NCBI GenBank assembly: GCA_905234735.1 | Contig: CAJOJA010000007.1 | Coordinates: 8,512-72,511 of the forward strand | Length of the DNA: 64,000 nt | Direction: 5' to 3' | Origin: an uncultured Bacteroidaceae bacterium | Lineage (GTDB): Bacteria > Bacteroidota > Bacteroidia > Bacteroidales > Bacteroidaceae | Part shown: piece after piece, positions 43,401-50,028 of the stretch | Position numbering within the stretch: the stretch's first letter is position 1 | How the letters are laid out: each line of letters opens with the position of its first letter | The notes under the pieces: generated by a model | The model's input: only the letters and a program-made list of their open reading frames with translations | What the model was told of the DNA's origin: nothing | Database searches by the model: none | Position numbers and translations under genes: made by a program

Positions 43401-46269
43401 GCTCACCCGTGCAACCATCTACGTCGGACAGCAGTACATATATAAAAACCTTATGCACCATCTTAACTCGGATAGCAAAAATTGGACTACGCTGAAGCTG
43501 AGTCCGGCATATTCAAGTTTGAATAATCTTATCCAGAGCGGAGCTAAGACAAAGGATACCAGCGGCAGCACCGATAAGAGTAAGTCAAACTACCATGTGA
43601 GTGTGAACATAAGCAGTAGTATGACGGGACTCATTGCAAGTATGCCTGACCGCAAACTCATCACATACATTGCACAGAATTTCAATAAGAGTAAAAGTAT
43701 TAATTACTCGCTTGACGAGTATGTAAAAGCAAGATACAATATTGTCGCGACTGACTTTCAATTTGCACTCTGGTACCTGAACACATTCACGCTCAATGAG
43801 GACAAAATCAGGAAAGCCACTTCGATAGATATCAGTAAGTTGGAGATAAAGTCGTTGCAAGGTCTTGACAAAGTCATGCCCAACCTGGAAACCATTCGCT
43901 GCAATGACAACAGCATCGAGGGGGAAGTTGACCTCACGCTCTTCCCCAAACTCACGGTCTTCTATGGCTACAATAATCGCATTGTTACGCTGATATGCAA
44001 CGAGAAGATGAAGACGATCAACTGTACCAGCAATGCGCTGACCACGCTTGACCTGAGCAAGGCCAAGAGTCTGACTGGTCTCTACTGCGCCAAGAATGCA
44101 CTCACCGAACTGGTGCTATCCAACTGTAAGGTGCTGGACTATCTGGATTGTTCCTACAACCAGCTCAAGAGTCTCGATGCAACCCCATGTACCTACCTCA
44201 GGTCGCTCACCTGCTCCTACAATACTACCATGGCGCACATGGGTACACAGGGTGGCGCACTTTGGGTGGCACTTTATGTGCCGCAGAGCATACAGACGCT
44301 TATCGCACGTGGCATTTATGTCAATGACAATCTTTGGAACTTGGAGATTAACTTGCCCAATTTGAGGTGGCTCGACATGAGTGAGAATCCCACCCTCACC
44401 AGTTCTTTAATCACGACGTCATGCAAAAATTTGGAACACCTTGACCTGCATGAAACAGGCATCTCAAAACTGAATAGTTATACGAATAAACTGACCTATC
44501 TCGATTTGTCGAAGACTAAGTTCTATGGTAATGCAAATCCCTACTACCTATATGAGTTCGACATGGTTATGTCCAAAGCCGAATGGCGGAACATTAAGAC
44601 GCTCAATATTTCGGACACCTATGTGGATAGGGTATATGTCACGTCTTATTCTTCCTATATACCAGATGCACTCTACGTCGGATGTCCCAACCGTACGAGC
44701 GGTGTCAAGGTGGAACTGCAGATGAACAACCCGATATCGGCCAAGTGGGAAAAATCCTGGAAGTCGAATGCGAAGAACAAATATGTCTATGCACGCGTGG
44801 GTGACGGGAAGAGTTGGAGCGCTAGAAGCAGTGCTAATCTGAAGATGGAGACGCTGAGCAGTAATGACAAGACCATGCAACGCAACCTTGGCGAGACGCT
44901 CTACAATCGTCTGAAGAGTCGCTATGCACCCAACGACCGATGGTTGCATACCAACACCGTTGCCAGTCAGGTAAAGGAACTCGACTGCTCCGAACTCAAC
45001 ATCACCGACATCGACAGTATTGTCCTTTGGATGCCCAACCTGGAAAAACTGAACTGTAGCAACAACAGCATCAAGAAGGCCGACTTCTCGAAGTTGTCGA
45101 AGCTGAAGAGTCTGAATATCGGTCACAATCCTGATCTCAAAAGTTTGACATTGCCCCAAAACAGCATTGTCTTTGACCTCATTGATGTAAGTTACACTCA
45201 GCTTCCAAAGTTGCCCGTAACGAGTTTGATGTTCCGCTGCAAGAAGATAATTCTCAGTGGTATGGAGAAACTCAGCGGCACGTTCTCTGTGAGCAACACT
45301 CACCCATTGACCTATGTCGAGGCGCAGCACACTAACATCGAAGAATTCATCCTTTATTGCCCCACCCTCGAAACCTTCAAGGGCAGCTACAACACCAAGC
45401 TGAAAACGGTGAAGCTCCAGAATGGAGCGAAGAATATAGCATACACCTGTGGTGGTGTCAATGGCAATGTGGAAGTGCAGTTGTACACTGATGCTATGGC
45501 CAGGAAGTGGTTCGAACAGTGTGCCAACAACAGTCTGAATGATAACGTCAATCCTACATACAAGGTGACAACCACAGACAAGAAGGATGTGTGGGTACCC
45601 GTTACCTCGGTACGGGGTGCTTCGAATCTTTCCTACTTTGTCCAGAAGAACATTCATAGCAACAGAATTACCGTCAAGGGCAAGGATGTTATGCTGAAAT
45701 TAACCCAATCCAATGTCACCAGCTGGTTTGCCGGCAACTATGGAGAGGACAATGAAGACGTGCATCTTGAAATGTTGATATACGTTGGCGGAACAACCAA
45801 ATATTGCCCCATAACCTCACTTGATGGAGCCAATAGCATTTCCTCAATGGCTTCATCACTCACCGATGGCAAGCAGCTCAACATCACCAGTAATGGCCTC
45901 GAGCTTACCTGCTACACCGAGGGGCAAGTGAAGAAATGGTTTGAAACCTGTGATGAAGAATACGGTTCCAAGACTACAGTGAATCTGCGTCTGGTATTCA
46001 AAGACAATAAGACGTCGACAATCCTCATGACAAAGGAAAACTACAATGGACGCACCAAAATGCTTAATTTCTGTAAGAGAAATCTTAATTACGACCAGTA
46101 TGGTATGTCCTATGGTTATCCCTATATCTACCTCACCGATGCCCAGAAAGAGATGTGGTATGGCAGAGCGCAGGTCCGTGATGAAAATAATCGGTTGGTT
46201 TACTTCAATTACTCCAGCGTAGTCAAAGGCGTTCGTATTTCTGGCTATGCTTACAGGCCAAAGAAGTAG
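34456..46269 (+). CDS. Giant 3937-residue secreted surface protein with Asp tract, EF-hand-like loop and leucine-rich repeats
   Basis: Signal peptide to about residue 39 (ends GGFAHA). The first 350 residues look like the TANFOR/Ig-type N-terminus of large Bacteroidetes surface proteins (LLPEGDYMATLTAYEFDP). Residues about 376-424 are almost pure Asp with some Lys, encoded by a GAT/GAC run. A long beta-rich centre (600-2050) contains strand-and-turn repeats and a calcium-type DTDKDGEDDSW loop near residue 1395. An EF-hand-like loop DNNRNGKLSKEE lies at 2805-2816, directly before Bacteroidetes-type leucine-rich repeats (LDCSYNQLKSL, LNCSNNSIKKAD) to about 3640. Three C-terminal repeats (YTDAMARKWFEQC, YTEGQVKKWFETC type) follow. 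Intact over 11.8 kb. Partners and ligand are unknown. Confidence 0.85.
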   Translation: MRYIMSAIHSLYKQLRHTWRVIILLCTALFGTGGFAHAANEVMVSLSALYDIMPPDASVYKETPEKFFVVNINNPQDHTLTIYLTLKLEKLTGEKFVMEQKVTAKPQNPMFAITLPASTAVTVSSTQLHNHFRHLGLGNFNVTGTLLGNVMSGNFGLLPEGDYMATLTAYEFDPTEKINEKNKVAISDPKLSTTRFKICYNVKAPELKVPLGVVKQKPIDEEEEEKPEQTFAGVDYEIPDVNFGNVNTWTWVHLMEVCGQLPNMEYELEFYNMKNGSKGYATSPENAIKDGNDRVLLYPGMLGPKLNNVQSATFAVPNPKTYFQEGEYYAVRVHAKPMGGTSASSNAKLATYRMYENDGYSAPIVVRAVYEGQNRPDVDEDDDDDDDDDDDDDDGDDDKDKDKKKDKDDDDDDDDDDDKDKKGDIVVIQNDDVVKNKAWKATVTHPKLNNPDNNGNCFGAIYIEAAKDYDVKWEKPEFVEGDEEFAKKFDYTYNINIYKAPNDASTFSDIITKDNKPLYTVSNLEFKKDDELKHTVPWKELSGDKEKDISLSGHYFIEVTANPVPQPKEGQLLFCARGQNCCTYTMFLTEDIVYEDCGALVEYEDKKVVSHGKTIEKKRGEMNGFHVVFTKLEATDKEETTYSGTGYVKWQPLNMGTYIAMSFTGIRLNENMEVISGTGSARQMTNSDVIPYELIDYAAAKAGNWVQNTQAYKDLSEAASTVGEALQQATQWVDSKTGVGAGQKLNEAQKAAQNKVQELYDAHVTKWRDPDEVAKACGDYWTQYIMPGRNYGNTLLNWIKGGSYDDVDEDTSPTFLPIGLPQSFLPDSLDMDIQVMKFDLTPTRASVGVAAFFYMPDAVRIDKAGEEVKDGTKLSTVLAFVAPRLCVKPTEIWAKEGEFGLLYDFSIKDMSTGYTFTFLAPTDYTKLNDGCAIHWEQVKGETKVNMMVLDAKMTIPGLLNEDRSRMAELRIGARIDDWRDWMAWIQMDAFQLEDLDGYVFNVTGANGIRLDHSKVKNPDLKDANGSPLTITEIFKDVRRGDDSGQYGYNWAHPKLGFQGVPNGKDPLNWMGLYVDEISMTFPKGLCFSDKEDAKDTPLKLGLRNLLWDNSGVSLTAFVGSKENPVVKLETGRLGGWALSLDEVAVNVLHSQFSDCHFSGMFEVPLLKGTFDYECKMNYVVGEELGKLYEQHNVTNGKTDKKKFHLTFNTTQRDEMSLDFWLGDVNIDKDGTWFNIDYLDGNTQVEFMASGTITVGEANANKTGGKVGDIPFDIPGIRFAGLRMANYKYDIAKRDFATTYAEKLAKGTYKDSKKGFDQNAFQVGLNKVLSEADFEGGSKENPFYFNIGRWSLASDEKKMWGFPLRVKDIGVESDSGSKRIGLKFTGELGLIGGGKDTDKDGEDDSWALTAGAGMTIWAKYEFNGFKDLGSASIEYDDFTFQKLYFKDCSFGGGAVKFNGELNWEDNDEKKGFQGDLTLTVKELFDVTIAGGVWELKKENYKNGYFYANVGNMNVPMGPTGAILKRLSCGFFWNRTMPTGTKLDDKENFRKAMAGGGVAKNKCFGLTFGLGIAFANETLCSGDFNGFMAYDLEHDALTRLTLLGDMDALKGPEAEKGLLRAIVKIDYEDNVVESKASKGTKNPVDRCQSFTLSATVDFKADSKDAVEQFLGKGTMDKLEGTLTEAAKAIKDSGMEEFSASKADEDNKGDGQTSGKDGAKKNLSASASASFSFEFQLRHYPDKKDTKWHVYLGEPSRGKRCEVVFIDFKFDAKLLKVWAKAYANAYLCLGNELPKDENGVSGGLPPLPDKLVQILDGNDKKSSKSVETNADVSNLAAERTKQIQSGPSGAGIKGGIQFGAELGAEFGVEIPIGYVNAGALIGFDAILKQYGDCACSDGSKLGGKNGFYAMAQIYAAMWGSAGVSLDFGFWRGDFPLVDVAFGAVLKGGFPNPTWVYGKMRVKGEVLDGLISFNKAMELRMGKVCVPEVASPLEGIDIFSSYTVGSESKEGGWGSKGDGKGAEPVNPYVMPSFTTNMNMDSQLRLVDENEMNTKAGLDGDARAAEASSTKTFVFHLEPNATLQAYSDNGVAQGAIKYCDFTRAQNSRTSFTVNTGVFNQEQNYKLHVRGYCKQVIDGREQDPIIRNLETHKDEQKSWGQDLDLYFRTDKWSDDFSQEVMLFMPFDETGVILQDAGDPYFSIANDRQDMFNSPDKEWYVNMEVNKGTPKYPKWQFPDVRYDANGNRLTSEQSKWENMPVHLSTEYDGSAKYHTVSLLTPPGTTYSIAKNTQYRFSLYSVDKKQMNDDLNKIKETRKSIESGQANVVQALNILAYDENGKMTDLGKDMLAWYNEQVSTKSDFSNSKDEVEQAIVDFQKNKLSNKRYTSLEFQREFTTGSCNNFADKLKSTENIYFSQTLKFKKSTVTRKGGAILARIKPGYNQLSTSMSSNPYRMLNWWNTNACVPMMPAYRLTSYLGDESAYYMKNALIMTFKFCPQWHGNNAPASKIWSDSDFEKAVSPFYATEWRTQGGNKPVTGKTLCSNMVDSVGQVLYTDGRLAAELPSQLRTTWNVFERQALGGNYSTGVNTIRDKDVDWDWVFGKEWRYKWVEPSAIEKLRSYNRTHFKQTASGGLTAFKTGDTSWEMPKYQFCCILTCDVYKDAKYEPIWHNYYTYITYTGGVHRDSPGLMKTNSWPGVTRRDRTNAIYWIAGETPPNGISYPFSMSKFLKTIESFTFEIQRPTGYDANTGKYRLRPSTRFGNTVTMTQDVHFHDYGTQVEVRMDGSPTMKEDNDVHFDDANFEKYILAKFDNNRNGKLSKEEALKIKVINYNGREKGSSNGSPATICNLHGIEAMTNLEILIMDRVTLKSAADINLSNNKKLRSIRFSYGWTSRTSSDGVSYLPDLSNFTQLDTLVVHHHPDLVGDVTITSNKMGGLSGTLDVSKLTHLKWLSLVGNRLDKVTGLDKLVNLDYLNLKGNRLTTVDATALTRATIYVGQQYIYKNLMHHLNSDSKNWTTLKLSPAYSSLNNLIQSGAKTKDTSGSTDKSKSNYHVSVNISSSMTGLIASMPDRKLITYIAQNFNKSKSINYSLDEYVKARYNIVATDFQFALWYLNTFTLNEDKIRKATSIDISKLEIKSLQGLDKVMPNLETIRCNDNSIEGEVDLTLFPKLTVFYGYNNRIVTLICNEKMKTINCTSNALTTLDLSKAKSLTGLYCAKNALTELVLSNCKVLDYLDCSYNQLKSLDATPCTYLRSLTCSYNTTMAHMGTQGGALWVALYVPQSIQTLIARGIYVNDNLWNLEINLPNLRWLDMSENPTLTSSLITTSCKNLEHLDLHETGISKLNSYTNKLTYLDLSKTKFYGNANPYYLYEFDMVMSKAEWRNIKTLNISDTYVDRVYVTSYSSYIPDALYVGCPNRTSGVKVELQMNNPISAKWEKSWKSNAKNKYVYARVGDGKSWSARSSANLKMETLSSNDKTMQRNLGETLYNRLKSRYAPNDRWLHTNTVASQVKELDCSELNITDIDSIVLWMPNLEKLNCSNNSIKKADFSKLSKLKSLNIGHNPDLKSLTLPQNSIVFDLIDVSYTQLPKLPVTSLMFRCKKIILSGMEKLSGTFSVSNTHPLTYVEAQHTNIEEFILYCPTLETFKGSYNTKLKTVKLQNGAKNIAYTCGGVNGNVEVQLYTDAMARKWFEQCANNSLNDNVNPTYKVTTTDKKDVWVPVTSVRGASNLSYFVQKNIHSNRITVKGKDVMLKLTQSNVTSWFAGNYGEDNEDVHLEMLIYVGGTTKYCPITSLDGANSISSMASSLTDGKQLNITSNGLELTCYTEGQVKKWFETCDEEYGSKTTVNLRLVFKDNKTSTILMTKENYNGRTKMLNFCKRNLNYDQYGMSYGYPYIYLTDAQKEMWYGRAQVRDENNRLVYFNYSSVVKGVRISGYAYRPKK
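35583..35727 (+). repeat. GAT/GAC codon run encoding an Asp-rich tract
   Basis: Two blocks of consecutive Asp codons separated by Lys/Asp codons. The trinucleotide run could vary in length without breaking the frame. Confidence 0.85.
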
Positions 46270-46331
46270 CATCATAAGGAATAGTATTGTCAGAAGATAA
46301 AGAATAATAAGGAATAAAGCGAAAGAATAAT

Positions 46332-48809
46332 ATGCACACAAGAAGTAATAAGATGTTCATCCTTCCACTCCTGCTCATCCCGCTTGGAGTGGGGGCTGCC
46401 CTCAGCTCCATTGGGCAGTCGCGAACCATGTCCGACAGCACATATACTGCTTTGCTTCGTAACGACACCGTGTGGGTACCCGAGGAATTCCCGCCCATTC
46501 AAGATGATAGCAAGGCGTTGCCGGCTCGGACGGACACTGTGGAGAAAGATAGCATGGAAGGCGAGAAAGAACCATACGGTTCCATCATGAATCCATACAG
46601 ATTCCGAGCCGACAGTACCATCATCCCAGAGGACAGTGTGGCCCTGCTCGATACTGTGGTACGTCCCCGTGAGGTCAGCTTCCCCATCATGGTAGCAGCC
46701 CGTGCCTACGGCGACAGCATCGTCCTGCGCTTTGCGGCCTTAGAGTTCGCACCCTGGAGACTTGGCCTGCAGTACGGCTATTGCATCACCCGTATATGCG
46801 ATGACGGAGAGGTGAAGGAGATTGTGGTGGAAGAACCAGACACAATTGATGAGAGGAGGGAGAATGATAATGGCATTGATACGCTGGAGCATAGTTTTAT
46901 GCCCCTCACGCTGGAGCAGATGCAGCAACGCTTCCTGCCCACCGACTCCATGGCCGGTGTGGCAGCACAGATGATGTGGAAAGCTGGTAGCACCCTGGAA
47001 GATGTCGTGAAGACCGCCAAGGCAACAGGACAGGGCAATGGTATGTCTGCCGTCATGGAACTCTACGACGAGCAGCAGACACGCTATGCCTACGCTCTGA
47101 TGATAGCTGAGTTCCGAGCCGATTTGGCCGAGGCTATGTGTATGCGCTACACCGACCGCAATGTGGTGAAGGGGCGCCACTACTCTTATTACATCACATC
47201 ACTCGTGCCCGATGATGAGCTCAAGGTCAACACCGGTACGGTGGAAGTGGACAACGTTCCGTATGTGCATCCGCCCTTTGAACCTGAAATAACCGACAGT
47301 GTCAGCTCGGGCAACGATATCATCCTCTATTGGCCGCTCAATGCCGGAGGCTACACGGCTTACGACATCGAACGGCGCACACCCGGTGGAGAGTGGAAAC
47401 GACTGAACAATCGTCCATTTATCACCTACAGCAGCGATGAGAATCCTGCCTATCAGAACCAGTACACGGACAAGGTGGAGGAGTTAGGCGAATACGAATA
47501 CCGCATCCGAGGCTATGACAGCTTTGCTGAGAATGGCCCCTGGAGTCCCGTATACAGCCTGAATCATGGCGACATCATACCACCGATGCCACCCACCATC
47601 ACCTTTATGCATGTGGACCGCAGCGACAGCGTGGACGTGTTTGTCGACGTACACTTCTTCAAGGACTCGCTCGAATCCGACCTTACGGGCTACAAGATTT
47701 ACTATTACAACGAAATCGCCTCCGACAACTGGATTCCCCTGCACGACGACCTCATCCCGCCCGGCGATACCGTAAAGCGTGTGCAGATTAATGACCTGCC
47801 TTCTGGTATGATTGTCATTTCCAGTGTGGATGAGGCGGGTAATATGGCTTCGTCCATGCCCAAGCCCATCGTGCTGGACGACGTAACTCCCCCCGCTGCT
47901 CCCGACGGTCTGGAGTACACCATGCTACCCAGCGGTATCGTGCAACTGCGTTGGTCGCCCAACCCGGAACGTGACGTGCGAGGCTATCAGCTCTATGCCG
48001 CCAACGACACCACGCACGCCTGGCAGCAGGTCAAGGGTCTGGGTGTCATCCGCGACACGGTAGCCTACGACACCACCGTGGTGACAGGTCTGAACCAGCG
48101 CTACATCTACTACCGTCTGAAGGCAGTCGACTATGAAGGCAATTCGTCGGAGTTCAGCAAACCCCTCCAGGTGCAGCGACTCAGCTACGACAAGCCCATA
48201 GCCTGCGTCGTTGACTCGGTATGGCAGAACGACAGCACCGTGTTCATCGACTGGCGCACCCAGGCCGAGCACAATGTGATAGCCTATCGTATGTACCGGC
48301 GACAGAAGGGAGACAATTCGCCCTGGGTCATCGTGCAGGTGGTGGATGCCAACCAGGTGCCGGGCAACATTGTCCACACCCAGGATCAGCCTCCTGTTGA
48401 CCGTAAGAACCGTTACTTCTATGCTATCGAAGCCGTAAGCACAGCCCATATCGTCAGCGACCTGAGTTATCCCGTGCCGGTACGTCACAATGGTCCCGAC
48501 CTGATAAACGTGCCTGTGACCCTCTCTGCGACCTACGACAGCAAGGCACGCCAGCTGATTCTGGACTGGGACACCAGTGCGGATGCTCCCGAGGGTTACT
48601 GGTGCTACATGGAGATAGACCGAGGCAACGGCGAGTTCGAGCCGCTGGCCAGCTATGAACCCACTAATAAGCATGCCCGTCTCGGACGTCTCAAGGGGGT
48701 GAGCAATGGCATGGCTATCAACGTGCGTGCCCAGTTGCGGTGGTTCGACGACAGATACAGTCCCATGAGCAATGTGGTACGTGTAAACGTAACCGAAGGC
48801 GAGCAATAA
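46332..48809 (+). CDS. Secreted fibronectin type III-domain protein (825 aa)
   Basis: N-terminal signal (MHTRSNKMFILPLLLIPLGVG). Residues 30-320 are a less familiar mixed domain with an acidic EEPDTIDERREND stretch and a helical part (SAVMELYDEQQTRYAYALMIAEF). The rest, from about 320, is a chain of fibronectin type III-like domains, recognisable by strands such as YDIERRTPGGEWKRLN, YEYRIRGYDSFAENGPWSP, RGYQLYAANDTTHAWQQV and YYRLKAVDYEGNSSEFS. No catalytic domain. Lies 62 bases after the giant gene in the same operon; FN3 arrays usually act as spacers or binding arms, so a scaffold role beside the giant protein is plausible. Confidence 0.82.
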   Translation: MHTRSNKMFILPLLLIPLGVGAALSSIGQSRTMSDSTYTALLRNDTVWVPEEFPPIQDDSKALPARTDTVEKDSMEGEKEPYGSIMNPYRFRADSTIIPEDSVALLDTVVRPREVSFPIMVAARAYGDSIVLRFAALEFAPWRLGLQYGYCITRICDDGEVKEIVVEEPDTIDERRENDNGIDTLEHSFMPLTLEQMQQRFLPTDSMAGVAAQMMWKAGSTLEDVVKTAKATGQGNGMSAVMELYDEQQTRYAYALMIAEFRADLAEAMCMRYTDRNVVKGRHYSYYITSLVPDDELKVNTGTVEVDNVPYVHPPFEPEITDSVSSGNDIILYWPLNAGGYTAYDIERRTPGGEWKRLNNRPFITYSSDENPAYQNQYTDKVEELGEYEYRIRGYDSFAENGPWSPVYSLNHGDIIPPMPPTITFMHVDRSDSVDVFVDVHFFKDSLESDLTGYKIYYYNEIASDNWIPLHDDLIPPGDTVKRVQINDLPSGMIVISSVDEAGNMASSMPKPIVLDDVTPPAAPDGLEYTMLPSGIVQLRWSPNPERDVRGYQLYAANDTTHAWQQVKGLGVIRDTVAYDTTVVTGLNQRYIYYRLKAVDYEGNSSEFSKPLQVQRLSYDKPIACVVDSVWQNDSTVFIDWRTQAEHNVIAYRMYRRQKGDNSPWVIVQVVDANQVPGNIVHTQDQPPVDRKNRYFYAIEAVSTAHIVSDLSYPVPVRHNGPDLINVPVTLSATYDSKARQLILDWDTSADAPEGYWCYMEIDRGNGEFEPLASYEPTNKHARLGRLKGVSNGMAINVRAQLRWFDDRYSPMSNVVRVNVTEGEQ

Positions 48810-48844
48810 ATACCATTCTTCAATGATTAACCGATGATACGACT

Positions 48845-49543
48845 ATGAACAGACTTCATATACCTGCGTTGCGGAAGCTGATACCAGTGGTATTCAGTTT
48901 GTGCTTAGGGATGTCGGCATTCACATCCTGCGAAATCTACAACGACGAACCTATCGAAGCCCTGTGGATGCAACTGGATCGTGACAGCATCGTGCTGATG
49001 ATGGGCGACACCTGCCGCTTGAGTATGTGGTTTGATCCAGATACCGTGACCAACGTATCTGCCTTCTGGGAGGTGGTTGACAGTGGCGGTGTGATTAACG
49101 TGCTCGACAACGGTGAGATTATTGCCACACAGCCTGGCGAGACCGACCTGAGGGTTGTGGCCACCAATTCTCGACTTGAGGACACCTGCCACGTGACGGT
49201 CATTGAGGACTGGCGTGAGATGTATGACACCTACCCATACGACATGCTTGTCTATGCCGACGTCGACTTCCGGAACGCCTTCCAGCAATATCACAATGAT
49301 GCCAAGAACATGCGCATAGCCGCCTTCATCGACGGAGAGATGCGCGGATTTGGCGAGGTGCGTACCGACCACGGAATCACCTACACCCTGTTCCGCATCT
49401 GGCATTATCGTCCCCGCTCTGGCGTGGTGAATTTCCGCTATTACCTGCCTTACGAACTCATTACGGGCGAATTGGAATATGAGATGTATTTTGACGGAGA
49501 AGTCCACGGATCGTTGAACAACCTAATACCTATCAAAAAATGA
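48845..49543 (+). CDS. Surface lipoprotein with Ig-like and AFIGxECR module
   Basis: 232-residue lipoprotein: lipobox AFTSC with Cys at about residue 29, followed by EIYNDEP, an acidic +2 region of the kind linked to surface export in Bacteroidetes. Residues 40-120 form a BIG2-like Ig domain (LDRDSIVLMMGDTCRLSMW ... ATQPGETDLRVVATNS). The C-terminal 100 residues are a variant of the module shared with the two modular proteins of this locus (RIAAFIDGEMRGFGEV ... YTLFRIWHY ... VNFRYYLP). It could tether the secreted proteins to the membrane (inference). Its stop overlaps the next ATG. Confidence 0.8.
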   Translation: MNRLHIPALRKLIPVVFSLCLGMSAFTSCEIYNDEPIEALWMQLDRDSIVLMMGDTCRLSMWFDPDTVTNVSAFWEVVDSGGVINVLDNGEIIATQPGETDLRVVATNSRLEDTCHVTVIEDWREMYDTYPYDMLVYADVDFRNAFQQYHNDAKNMRIAAFIDGEMRGFGEVRTDHGITYTLFRIWHYRPRSGVVNFRYYLPYELITGELEYEMYFDGEVHGSLNNLIPIKK

Positions 49544-50028
49544 AAACGCTCCTCCTTTTTATCTTAACCATAATACCATTGGGCCTGTCAGCTCAGGGCA
49601 ATCAGCAATCGCGTTACAACACTTTGGTGATTACGCTCACCGATGGTACAATGGAGACTGTGCCACTGTATACCGAACCCCGTATCACCTATCGGGACAG
49701 TCTGTTCGTCGTCACTACGGCCCTATCTACGAAGAGTTTCCCCCGCAACAAGGTGAAAGGATACAGTTTCAGGACGGAAGACGGGACTGGCATAGACAAC
49801 GTGTCTGGAAGTAGCAGTGCTCAACAGGTGGAATGGGAGCTGGTTGATCGCCAGCTGCGGCTCAAACGGTTACCGCGCGGAAGCGCCATCAGTCTATATA
49901 CCGTCAATGGGCAGCATATCATGACTACCCATCGCTCTGGGCAATGCATCCTCGATTTGACACGCCTTGCATCGGGAGTATACCTGTTTGATGTCAACGG
50001 CAAGACCAATAAAATAGTTCTATTATGA
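49540..50028 (+). CDS. Small exported protein with sorting-tail-like C-terminus (162 aa)
   Basis: Signal peptide residues 1-19 (MKTLLLFILTIIPLGLSAQ). A short beta domain (TLVITLTDGTMETVPLY) typical of Prevotella exported proteins, then a C-terminal 65-residue beta domain (ISLYTVNGQHIMTTH ... LASGVYLFDVNGKTNKIVLL) with the LxxGVYxxxV pattern of type IX secretion C-terminal domains. ATGA overlaps with both neighbours make it translationally coupled to the lipoprotein before it and the FISUMP protein after it. Function unknown. Confidence 0.75.
   Translation: MKTLLLFILTIIPLGLSAQGNQQSRYNTLVITLTDGTMETVPLYTEPRITYRDSLFVVTTALSTKSFPRNKVKGYSFRTEDGTGIDNVSGSSSAQQVEWELVDRQLRLKRLPRGSAISLYTVNGQHIMTTHRSGQCILDLTRLASGVYLFDVNGKTNKIVLL

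Noticed and set aside
34456-46269. Contractile injection system or Rhs/Tc toxin reading of the giant gene cluster
   Set aside because: No sheath, tube, baseplate or AAA+ ATPase genes nearby, and no Rhs/YD repeats or toxin end in the giant protein.
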